The notes below the pieces were generated by a model that saw nothing but the letters and a program-made list of their open reading frames with translations, did no database searches and was not told the origin of the DNA. 48,651 nucleotides of DNA from Bacillota bacterium (GTDB lineage Bacteria; Bacillota; UBA4882; UBA8346): NCBI GenBank assembly GCA_023436305.1, contig JAEZJQ010000118.1, positions 1-48,651 of the forward strand. Reading direction: 5' to 3'. The translations under genes were made by a program, and so were the position numbers. This document shows, piece after piece, positions 1-7,795 of this stretch (position 1 is the first letter of the stretch; each line of letters opens with the position of its first letter).

Positions 1-501
1 TATGAAGGGACTTTTCCATTGCCGGAAGCCCAGTTGGACCGGTTTCTGATCCGGATTGCCCTTGGCTACCCGGAAGCCGGAGATGAATTGAAGATGTTGG
101 CGCGGCTGGAGGGGGAACACCCCATTAACAGCATCGGGCCGGTGGTTACCCCCCAAGAAGTGTCCGTTTTTATCCAAGCCAAGAGGAGTATTCATTTCGA
201 GGAAAGTCTGCGGGCCTATGTGGTGGAGATTATCTCCCGGACCCGATCCCACCCCGATCTGGAGTTAGGGGTCAGCCCCCGCGGCGCCATCGCCGTTTTT
301 AACGCCGCCCGGGTTTTGGCGGCCATACGTGGTCAAGAATTTGTCATCCCCGAATATATTAAATACCTGGCGCCATTCATCCTGGCGCATCGGGTCATCG
401 TGAAGAGCGAGGCATCGGTAAGAGGGGTCACCGGCCAGGGGGTTGTCCGGGAAATCTTGGATTCGGTTCCGGTACCCACGGAGCGTGCTTTCCATGAATA
501 G
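1..501 (+). CDS. MoxR-family AAA ATPase, C-terminal part (5' end outside window)
   Basis: The reading frame is open from base 1 (Y-E-G-T-F-P-L-P-E-A-Q-L-D-R-F) to a TAG at 499-501, so only the last ~166 residues are present. The PLPEAQLDRF stretch is the conserved segment after Walker B in MoxR-type (AAA_3) ATPases, and the rest matches the lid domain with the SPRGA motif and a long helical C-terminus. The Walker A region lies upstream of the window. MoxR ATPases act as chaperone-like ATPases, often beside DUF58 proteins, as here: the stop overlaps the next start. Substrate unknown. Confidence 0.9.
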   Translation, partial: YEGTFPLPEAQLDRFLIRIALGYPEAGDELKMLARLEGEHPINSIGPVVTPQEVSVFIQAKRSIHFEESLRAYVVEIISRTRSHPDLELGVSPRGAIAVFNAARVLAAIRGQEFVIPEYIKYLAPFILAHRVIVKSEASVRGVTGQGVVREILDSVPVPTERAFHE

Positions 502-1684
502 TTATATTGGACCCTTTGTTATTTTGAGTGTAATTACCCTATTCAGCGCAGTTTCAGGCTCATTCACGGTTTTATTTTTCGGACTGGGTGTATCGATGCC
601 GGTATGGTGGGGATTAAGGGTGAGTTCTCAAAAAATTTGCATTAAGGAAGATTTATCCGCAGGAACCGGTTTCGCCGGTACGGAACTTGTCCTTAAGTTG
701 CGGTTATCCAATCCCTCATGGTTTCCCGTGTTTTGGTGTACCATGAGCCGGGCTTTTTCGCATGAACTGGGTTCGAGTCTTTGGCAATCCCTGGTATCCA
801 TAAAACCTCACGGCAGTGTATCCATGCAAATGTCCTTTTTCCCGGAGCGACGCGGTATTTATAATGTCCCCGATTTGATCGTTACTATGGGAGATCCCTT
901 TGGCTGGAAAGAAAACACAATTCATATCGCCTCACCGGAAAAGATCATCGTTTATCCGCCGTTGTCCACAGTGGAGGGACTATACCTTACCCGCCATTTG
1001 CTCTGGGGAAACTCGAAAGTATTGTTTGGCTTGCATGAAGATCCATCCCGCCTAAAGGGCTGCCGCGATTATTATCCCGGGGATAGCCTGAAAAAAGTCC
1101 ATTGGCCCAGTTTGGCCAGGACCGGCCAATTGAAGGTCAAGGAATGGGAGACTACGCTGGCGGCGGAGATCGGTGTTTTTTTGAACCTGGCCGAAGCTGA
1201 TTTTCCGGTTAGTGATTGGTATTGGCTTTCCGAATCAGGAATTGATTTTGCGGCGTCCCTGGTCCATCAACTCATCGATCACAAGGAAACACCGGGGTTT
1301 TATTGCAATGGTAAACTGGCGGATACCAGCCCGGATATTGTTTTTAAGTTTGCGCCCAAGAACGGTCATGAGCAGGGAAAACGGATCTTGACTTTTTTGG
1401 CCGGAGTAACTTTACATGAGAATCAACCGTATTTACCGTTATTTCAGGAAGCCTATCGTCTCAAGAACGGTTCGTGTCTGTTATTCATTACACCCCTGAT
1501 CTCGGTTGACATGGTGAAACACGCGCAAAATTTAAAGCATACCGGTTATCATCCCCTCTTTTTATGGCTGGAATCCAAAAATGTCGTTTTGCCAAGACCT
1601 GAGCTGGAACGGGCCAAGATTTCCTATTATACGGTTACCCAAAGGAGGGATAGCCATGCATTCCTCATTGCCCGAGTCCGATGA
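494..1684 (+). CDS. DUF58 domain membrane protein
   Basis: 396 residues starting at ATG 494, which overlaps the stop of the MoxR gene by 8 bases (translational coupling). An in-frame start at 443 exists but would lie deep inside the upstream gene. Two N-terminal membrane segments (about 6-25 and 26-41) are followed by a beta-rich region with RGIYNVPDLIVTMGDPFG (about 120-137) and the DUF58 signature RDYYPGDSLKKVHWPSLAR (about 191-209). DUF58 proteins are typical partners of MoxR ATPases and often resemble a von Willebrand A fold at the C-terminus. Function in this organism is inferred from the neighbours only: an envelope-associated MoxR/DUF58/DUF4129 set. Confidence 0.85.
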   Translation: MNSYIGPFVILSVITLFSAVSGSFTVLFFGLGVSMPVWWGLRVSSQKICIKEDLSAGTGFAGTELVLKLRLSNPSWFPVFWCTMSRAFSHELGSSLWQSLVSIKPHGSVSMQMSFFPERRGIYNVPDLIVTMGDPFGWKENTIHIASPEKIIVYPPLSTVEGLYLTRHLLWGNSKVLFGLHEDPSRLKGCRDYYPGDSLKKVHWPSLARTGQLKVKEWETTLAAEIGVFLNLAEADFPVSDWYWLSESGIDFAASLVHQLIDHKETPGFYCNGKLADTSPDIVFKFAPKNGHEQGKRILTFLAGVTLHENQPYLPLFQEAYRLKNGSCLLFITPLISVDMVKHAQNLKHTGYHPLFLWLESKNVVLPRPELERAKISYYTVTQRRDSHAFLIARVR

Positions 1685-3188
1685 TTTGGGAAAGGCGCTC
1701 TTCAGCGGCGCGGTGCTTGCTGGAAGCCTGGTTGCCAGTTTCATTGTATTCTTTATGGCGATTTGGGGGCCGGAGCAACTCATGGCCCAACCATTGGGGA
1801 TAATTTTTTGGGTTACGGGGTTGGCGCTTACGGTGGCCATCCTCAATGCTCTTGGCGATTTGCTGCGAATTCCTTTATTGACTCGGGGTATTATCTTGAT
1901 CGTAAGCCAATGGCTTGGTTTGTGGGGCCGGATTTGGATAGCAACCCAAACCATACCACCATTTGTTTTTAATCCATTGCCGCTGATCAAATCCAATTGG
2001 TTGTGGTGTTTATTGATCGCGGTTATCTGGGGGTCAATTATCAGTTTACAGCGGATTTTGGCCCGGCTCAGCAGGGTTCCCCAAAAGCTTACATTCACGA
2101 GTGATAGTTCAAATTCAGATCTAAACGATAATTTAATTTTGATTCAATGGAGAAAGGATTGGAGTACTTGGCGTTGGGTAATTATTTCGCTGATCTTCAT
2201 TTCAGTGCTGTTTTTCGGGGTCCAGTTTCCAGTGATGCGAGCTTCCACAGTCTTAAGAAAGATTATGATCGGGCTGTTTTTTATAGAGGTGGCCACCGGT
2301 TGGCTGCTTTTAGCCATAGGCTTCTTCTATTTTAAACGTGCTTGTTGGAAAGTGGATGGGGTCGAACCGGGTATTGGTTTTAAAACCATTTGGTATCGCT
2401 GGTTAGCAATTCTTTTTGGTGGAATGGCCTTGTTTTGTGGTATTGTGCCGGCGGATTTCGGTAGACACGATGAATGGTGGGCGCGTCTGCTCACCTTGAT
2501 ATCAAAATCCACTACCGGACCCGTCCCCGCCCCAGAGGTACCGACACCAATCGATTGGGTGGAAAAAGGCATGACCCAATATATGAATTTGAATCAATCC
2601 GGTCAACTGACGAAACTGGTGATAAAAATTGCTTTAATAATCGCCTTGGTGATCCCTTTAATAGCGGTCATAATATGTATTATCGTTTTGGCCGGATACT
2701 TGTGCAGTAAGTTATATCCTTCCTTGGCCAGGGAACTGGATCAAATTAAAGGACTGCCCAAGACTTTGATTAAACTTTATTTATATTGGGTAAATCTCTG
2801 GCGGGGATGGCGGTCCCGGATAAAATCGGGGAGCAGGATCAAGCGAGGTGATTCAGACACTGATTTTCCCGACGGTTCGCAACCGGAGGAGAAAAATAAA
2901 CGGTACTCCTGGGGCCGGGGACCGCAGGCCGTCATCCGGCGGGGTTATTACCGGACGGTTGAACAGGCCCGTTCTCATGGACTTCAATGGGAGCCGTCCC
3001 ATACAACGCAGGATATAGCTTCCGGATTGAATGAGCTTTTACCAGAAGAAGCGAAGGCTATCAACGAAATTACATTCAATTACCAACAGGCACGGTATGG
3101 CTCGAGTGAACCACCACTTGAAAAAGTACGGCTTTTTGAACGTTTACGACGGGGATTGGAGAGGCAATTGAGGTTATTAATCAAATAA
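1656..3188 (+). CDS. Polytopic membrane protein with C-terminal DUF4129 domain
   Basis: 510 residues from ATG 1656, preceded by AAAGGAGG at the right distance; an upstream in-frame ATG at 1581 lacks a ribosome site. About eight hydrophobic segments are seen, ending with a very long one (IALIIALVIPLIAVIICIIV). The last ~80 residues (YRTVEQARSHGL through QARYG) resemble DUF4129, the domain that closes many TgpA-type transglutaminase proteins. No transglutaminase Cys-His-Asp core is visible, so it looks like the membrane scaffold and DUF4129 part only. It overlaps the DUF58 gene by 29 bases, consistent with a MoxR-DUF58-DUF4129 operon. Confidence 0.75.
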   Translation: MHSSLPESDDLGKALFSGAVLAGSLVASFIVFFMAIWGPEQLMAQPLGIIFWVTGLALTVAILNALGDLLRIPLLTRGIILIVSQWLGLWGRIWIATQTIPPFVFNPLPLIKSNWLWCLLIAVIWGSIISLQRILARLSRVPQKLTFTSDSSNSDLNDNLILIQWRKDWSTWRWVIISLIFISVLFFGVQFPVMRASTVLRKIMIGLFFIEVATGWLLLAIGFFYFKRACWKVDGVEPGIGFKTIWYRWLAILFGGMALFCGIVPADFGRHDEWWARLLTLISKSTTGPVPAPEVPTPIDWVEKGMTQYMNLNQSGQLTKLVIKIALIIALVIPLIAVIICIIVLAGYLCSKLYPSLARELDQIKGLPKTLIKLYLYWVNLWRGWRSRIKSGSRIKRGDSDTDFPDGSQPEEKNKRYSWGRGPQAVIRRGYYRTVEQARSHGLQWEPSHTTQDIASGLNELLPEEAKAINEITFNYQQARYGSSEPPLEKVRLFERLRRGLERQLRLLIK

Positions 3189-3216
3189 TTCCGAATAGGA
3201 TATACCGCTAGAAATT

Positions 3217-4659
3217 ATGCAGACTTATCATATGTGCTCAGATATGGACCAGCAGGGTATACCATTGGGGGGATTAAGCGCGGGACAATTAAAACAGGAT
3301 GAGAACGGAAGGTTTTGGTTGCAGGATCCCCCGGTGATGAACCATCTCCATCAATTCGCCGATCCTCTGTACAAAGTGGATTTTGCGCCGGAAGTGATGA
3401 AGGGACATCGATGGGATCAACGATCCGACATTTTTAGTTGGGGAGTTTTGGCATACCGTTTACTTAGCGGGAAAGATCCGTTTCAAACCAATACCCTGGA
3501 GGATCGGATCGCCAAAATCCTCCGGTCCAAAATTATTTCTCTCAAAGATCAACAACCCCAATTAAGTGAAGACTTATGCCAATTGATCATGGACTGCCTG
3601 ACGAAACCAGCCAAGCAGCGCCCAACCGTAACCTTGCTAATCGGAAAACTAACGGTGATAATAAACACCGGAAACTATCAAATCTCCGATGAAGCTGCCC
3701 TGGAATATGCCGGTAAAGCCAAAGGGAATCTTAAAAAATATTGGTTCCAGGAAGGCTTTTGGTTGTGGTTTCGGAGATACGGCCTGATTACAATTGTTAT
3801 TACCGGGTTAATCCTGTTTTTCCTGGGATTTGCATTGACAATGCAGGGTAAACATTATCTGACGCCCCATACGCCTCCCGAAAAGGTTGTAAATTACTAT
3901 TACAAAAGCATCATTACGTTAAATACCCAATTGCAGGATGAAACATTATATTGGGTCAAAAAGCGGAGTGCTTTTGGCGATGAGATCAATACGCTAAGTA
4001 TATTTTGGGGTAAGGGCTATTTTACAAATCTCACCTATACCGAATTTCACGGACGGATGCTGATGCGGAATAAAACCAAAGCCAAGTACCGGGCTGAATA
4101 TATATTGTGGGTCCAGGTGGAAGATACCTTTCAAAATATTCAGCGGGTGGAAATTTTAACCTTGCGGCCAATTCGCCGTGTTTGGCGGATCACCGGCATT
4201 CAGGTTCTCAAGGAGAAACGGTGGGCACCGGGAACCTTGGAAAGCCGATTGGCTTCCCAGAAACTATTAGCGTCACGTTTTAAAACCGCAGCCGCAATTT
4301 CCGGGAAAAAGTTTCAATGTGAGCCAAATTCAATGGATCTGCAATCATTTGCCCTGCGCTTTGCGGGAACAGATACTAGTGTATTAATCATTTCATTCGA
4401 TAATCGAAACGATTGTGAATTTCCGGTAGGCCTGGACGGCAAATACCGGACTGCTACATCAAATGGAGTAGGGCCAATGGCTTTTAGAGGATCTTGGGAT
4501 TCGGAGAATACCTTCACGCTCAGTTGGCAGGATATCAAGAAACATGCCTTGATGGCGCTGGATATACAGCTCATATTTAACGATAAAAAAGTATTCGTGG
4601 AAATTAAAAATCCCCTTACCGGAGACTCCACAAAATTTCGGGGGAGAATGCAGGAGTAA
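3217..4659 (+). CDS. Membrane-anchored pseudokinase with extracytoplasmic sensor-like domains
   Basis: 480 residues. Residues 12-145 read as the C-lobe of a Ser/Thr kinase: FAPE (56-59) as the APE motif, RSDIFSWG (69-76) as subdomain IX, and KQRPT (133-137) as subdomain XI. There is no N-lobe. The HRDLKPxN loop is replaced by LGGLSAGQL (17-25) and DFG by DPP (37-39), so catalysis is not expected. One membrane helix follows (about 188-208), then an outer region and, from residue 364, a C-terminal domain shared with the hydrolase ending at 7726. It sits 28 bases after the DUF4129 gene with a weak ribosome site; a TAG at 3196-3198 excludes an upstream in-frame start. A decayed gene is the alternative, but the ORF is long and intact. 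Confidence 0.6.
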   Translation: MQTYHMCSDMDQQGIPLGGLSAGQLKQDENGRFWLQDPPVMNHLHQFADPLYKVDFAPEVMKGHRWDQRSDIFSWGVLAYRLLSGKDPFQTNTLEDRIAKILRSKIISLKDQQPQLSEDLCQLIMDCLTKPAKQRPTVTLLIGKLTVIINTGNYQISDEAALEYAGKAKGNLKKYWFQEGFWLWFRRYGLITIVITGLILFFLGFALTMQGKHYLTPHTPPEKVVNYYYKSIITLNTQLQDETLYWVKKRSAFGDEINTLSIFWGKGYFTNLTYTEFHGRMLMRNKTKAKYRAEYILWVQVEDTFQNIQRVEILTLRPIRRVWRITGIQVLKEKRWAPGTLESRLASQKLLASRFKTAAAISGKKFQCEPNSMDLQSFALRFAGTDTSVLIISFDNRNDCEFPVGLDGKYRTATSNGVGPMAFRGSWDSENTFTLSWQDIKKHALMALDIQLIFNDKKVFVEIKNPLTGDSTKFRGRMQE

Positions 4660-4699
4660 GTCTAAACTCGGCTCAGTCTCAAGGAAATCCGGCTAAGGT

Positions 4700-4728
4700 T
4701 TGAGACCTATTATTAGTAAAAGTAAACT
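4700..4728 (+). promoter_or_regulatory. Possible sigma-A promoter for the first serine hydrolase
   Basis: TTGAGA (4700-4705) and TAAACT (4723-4728) are separated by 17 bases, about 70 bases before the start codon. The -35 box lies in the right arm of a hairpin (GTCTCAA 4676-4682 with TTGAGAC 4700-4706) that may weakly end the upstream transcript. Confidence 0.35.
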
Positions 4729-4796
4729 ATATTTCTATTAGAGAATTATATGTATACCGAACAACTAAACTTTATTCCGATGAAAGGAGACAAAAA

Positions 4797-5858
4797 ATGA
4801 CCCCCTTTTTTAAAAAAATCCTTTTTATTTTATGTATTTCGCTTCTTTACTCGTTTACCGGTTTTCAATCTTTCGCGAGTGATAACGGTGATGGACTGAT
4901 AATAACTACCCCGGAGAAACAGGGAATGAGCTCCCAAAATTTAAGAAAAATGGATCAGTATATTAAAAATCAATTCCCTCACATCCGAAGTGTGCTGGTA
5001 TTACGGAATGATGCACTTGTTTTTGAAAAATACTATCAAAATTTTAATAAAAATAGCTTGTTCGATACCGCTTCCGTTACTAAAACAGTCACCGCCACTC
5101 TCGTTGGAATTGCCATTCAGGAAGGCTTTTTAACCGGGGTTAATCAGAAGGTGATTGACTTTTTCCCCGAATATGTCCATCCGGAAACGGATCCATTAAT
5201 CAAAGAAATAACGATTCAGCATTTGTTAACGATGACATCGGGTTTTTATTGGCTCGATTCCAAACTTGGCAATGAAAATTCGGAAGTATTGAGTGATCCA
5301 ATAAAATATGCTTTTAAGCTTCTTGTGATTAATAAACCTGGAGAAGTGTTTAATTACAATACGCTGAATTCCCAAATTTTATCAGCCATCATTTCCAGAA
5401 CCACCAAAATGAGTGAGTTGGAATTTGCCAATAAATATTTATTTGAACCGTTGAACATTGCCGAGAAGGTATGGCCTGCCGATTTAAAGGGATATAATAC
5501 CGGTGGTTACGGTTTAGAGCTTAAAAGCCGTGACATGGTTAAAATCGGACAATTGTATCTCCAGGAAGGCAAATGGGGCTCAAAGCAAATATTATCCAAG
5601 GAGTGGATCGCGGAGGTAACCCGAAAACATAATGAGGGTGGGACGCAGGAAGATGAACAGCAGTACGGTTATCACTGTTGGGTAACCGTTGTCAAAGATC
5701 ACCCCGCCTTTTTTGCCTACGGTTTTGGGGGACAATTCATTTATGTTATCCCGGATTTAAAATTAGTTATCGTCATTATATCCGATTTGGATCAAAATCG
5801 TGAGGAGCACCGAAATATTATTAGTGGATTTATTGTACCATCAATTAAATCGAATTAA
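4797..5858 (+). CDS. Secreted serine hydrolase, class C beta-lactamase fold
   Basis: 353 residues with a clear signal peptide (KK, hydrophobic core to about residue 20, cut near SFAS). The S-x-x-K nucleophile motif is intact as SVTK (93-96), the Y-x-N position is YNT (187-189), and the third motif is GFGGQ (around 315) where many relatives have HGG or KTG. Length matches the penicillin-binding-protein-like esterase/peptidase group. AAAGGAGAC lies 8 bases before ATG. It ends without the C-terminal domain found on the neighbouring hydrolase. Likely acts outside the membrane on peptidoglycan peptides or esters; true beta-lactamase activity is not implied. Confidence 0.85.
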   Translation: MTPFFKKILFILCISLLYSFTGFQSFASDNGDGLIITTPEKQGMSSQNLRKMDQYIKNQFPHIRSVLVLRNDALVFEKYYQNFNKNSLFDTASVTKTVTATLVGIAIQEGFLTGVNQKVIDFFPEYVHPETDPLIKEITIQHLLTMTSGFYWLDSKLGNENSEVLSDPIKYAFKLLVINKPGEVFNYNTLNSQILSAIISRTTKMSELEFANKYLFEPLNIAEKVWPADLKGYNTGGYGLELKSRDMVKIGQLYLQEGKWGSKQILSKEWIAEVTRKHNEGGTQEDEQQYGYHCWVTVVKDHPAFFAYGFGGQFIYVIPDLKLVIVIISDLDQNREEHRNIISGFIVPSIKSN

Positions 5859-5899
5859 AACTTTGTATCGAGTTGTTCCACCGTTAATAAAAAAAGTAA

Positions 5900-5960
5900 A
5901 AATAACAAAGCCGTTCCCTAAATTATAGTACATGTTGGGTGGCTTTGTTATTTATTTTAA
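5900..5960 (+). terminator. Rho-independent terminator
   Basis: Perfect 13-bp inverted repeat AAATAACAAAGCC (5900-5912) and GGCTTTGTTATTT (5941-5953) around a 28-base loop, followed by ATTTT. It lies 41 bases after the hydrolase stop codon. Confidence 0.75.
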
Positions 5961-6160
5961 AGCACGTAATTCCATGCAAACCGTTCATCGCCGTCTTAGT
6001 TCATCGGAAATTTAAACATGAATTTTCAATGCTTTCAACATGTCCGCTATCTTGATATATCCGCCTTGGTAGATCCGATAATCAGTCTGTAGTATAATGA
6101 ATAAGAATAATTGTCATGGAAGGATGAATTATAACGAAACCATTAATCAAGATATTACTA

Positions 6161-7726
6161 TTGCTATTATTGTTAACACTTATGTTAAGCGTTTCGGTTT
6201 TCAGTAAAATCGATGATGGCGCCAATTATTGGCCCAAAGAAAGTTGGCGAACCTCAACTCCCGAAGAACAGGGGATGGATTCCGAAAGATTATATGCGAT
6301 GTTTCGGAGCATTCAAAGGATCGATAAAGACTTCCTCAATCTACATAGCGTACTGATTATCCGTAACGGCTATTTGGTCACCGAAGCCTATTTTACGCCT
6401 TATCACAAAAATATTAAACAGCACATATGGGATAGTACCGATAGTTTTATATCGGCGTTAACCGGAATTGCCATTCAGAAAGGTTTAATAAAGGATACTC
6501 ATCAAAAAGTATTGGATTTCTTCCCGGAATACTCTCTTGCCAACCTTGATGACCGGAAAAAGGCCATAACTATTGAAAATCTGTTAACCATGACCGCGGG
6601 AATCGAATGGTTTGAAAATTGGCGGGGTAGCACCTATCGACGTGATTTTATTCCAACGGTTATGTCCGAAGATCCTGCTCTGAACATCCTTAATCGCCCG
6701 ATGGCCGGTGAACCGGGGGTTAGATTTAACTATTTCAGTGGAGCCGCCCATCTTTTGTCCGCTATCATTCACAAAACTTCCGGAACCAATACACTTGACT
6801 TCGCCAACCAAAATCTTTTCAAACCTTTGGGAATCTCCAACCTGGATTGGGAACAAGATTTAAGAGGTGTCCCTTGGGGATTTATGAGATTATACCTTAC
6901 TCCGGAGGATATGGCCAGGTTTGGTTACCTTTATTTGCGGCAAGGTGTTTGGGATGGTAAACAAATTATTCCGGCGGAGTGGGTTGCAATATCCACTCAA
7001 GAACATATCCGTTGGAGGCCTACCATAAATGATTCCATTCCTTACGGTTATATGTGGTGGATCGCTCCATCCGGTTATTACTCTTTTGGCTGGGGTGACC
7101 AACTCATTTATGTAATTCCGAAATCCAACATGGTAGTGGTCTTTACCAGCGGGAATAGACAGGCTGCGGTAAATTGGCTCCTGGATATAATGGAAAGGTT
7201 TGTTATTTCCGCCGTAAAATCCGATGGGCCGTTGCCTGCCAATCCTAAAATCGCAAGGAAAATGAAAAGTTTGTTGAAAAGGATTGAAACACCTGATAGT
7301 AAACCGGTTCCGCCGTTACCTGCCATTGCCGCCAAAATCTCAACGAAAGTCATTCAATGCGAACCCAATTCCGGCAACTACCGGTCTGTTTCGTTACGAT
7401 TTGACCAAAAGAATACTTGTTTTTTAAAGATTACCTATATTGACGGCGGTAGCTTTGAATATCCGGTGGGGTTGGATGATGTTTACCGTATTACCGAAGA
7501 ATCGGGGCCAATGGTTTTTAGTTTTAGCACTACCAAGGGTTCCGGACCAGTAGCCTTGAAAGGGGCATGGACCTCCGACCATACTTTTATCATTAGCTGT
7601 CAGATACTACGGGAACCGGAAAGTTTCGATCTTCGGTTTGACTTCGATCAAGCCGAAGCCACGATTCAGTTAATGGGTTCGATAATCGGAACTTTCGAAG
7701 AAATTAAGGGGAGAATGCAGGAGTAA
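6161..7726 (+). CDS. Secreted beta-lactamase-fold protein lacking the S-x-x-K motif, with extra C-terminal domain
   Basis: Paralogue of the hydrolase at 4797 (both begin the mature part with TPE-QGM), but SVTK is replaced by DSTD (about residues 91-94 in WDSTDSFISALTG), so nucleophile and lysine are both gone and it is probably non-catalytic. YFS and FGWGDQ stand at the second and third motif positions. The last ~127 residues (QCEPNS to KGRMQE) match the C-terminal domain of the pseudokinase. The listed start is a TTG inside the signal peptide. The open frame continues to 6128, and an ATA at 6131 gives a better n-region (TKPLIK), placed six bases after AAGGA; a one-base frameshift from the ATG at 6124 is the other explanation. 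Confidence 0.75.
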   Translation: MLLLLTLMLSVSVFSKIDDGANYWPKESWRTSTPEEQGMDSERLYAMFRSIQRIDKDFLNLHSVLIIRNGYLVTEAYFTPYHKNIKQHIWDSTDSFISALTGIAIQKGLIKDTHQKVLDFFPEYSLANLDDRKKAITIENLLTMTAGIEWFENWRGSTYRRDFIPTVMSEDPALNILNRPMAGEPGVRFNYFSGAAHLLSAIIHKTSGTNTLDFANQNLFKPLGISNLDWEQDLRGVPWGFMRLYLTPEDMARFGYLYLRQGVWDGKQIIPAEWVAISTQEHIRWRPTINDSIPYGYMWWIAPSGYYSFGWGDQLIYVIPKSNMVVVFTSGNRQAAVNWLLDIMERFVISAVKSDGPLPANPKIARKMKSLLKRIETPDSKPVPPLPAIAAKISTKVIQCEPNSGNYRSVSLRFDQKNTCFLKITYIDGGSFEYPVGLDDVYRITEESGPMVFSFSTTKGSGPVALKGAWTSDHTFIISCQILREPESFDLRFDFDQAEATIQLMGSIIGTFEEIKGRMQE

Positions 7727-7756
7727 TTACATCCCAATTCTTTCGGTAAATTGATT

Positions 7757-7782
7757 GTAGCCGTCTCGAATGAGACGGCTAC
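7757..7782. terminator. Hairpin between convergent genes
   Basis: Perfect 11-bp stem GTAGCCGTCTC / GAGACGGCTAC with a GAAT loop, located between the stop codons of the hydrolase (+) and htpG (-). There is no long T run on either side, so it may stabilise 3' ends rather than terminate strongly. Confidence 0.55.
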
Positions 7783-7795
7783 TGATCGTTAAATC

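Noticed and set aside
1562..2098. 178-codon minus-strand frame opposite the DUF4129 gene
   Set aside because: Antisense to a well-supported gene with a good ribosome site; composition not protein-like.
6124..6210. Short plus-strand ORF from ATG 6124 (MNYNETINQD...)
   Set aside because: Its start directly abuts the ribosome site (no spacing) and it is out of frame with the hydrolase; better seen as part of the start-site problem.
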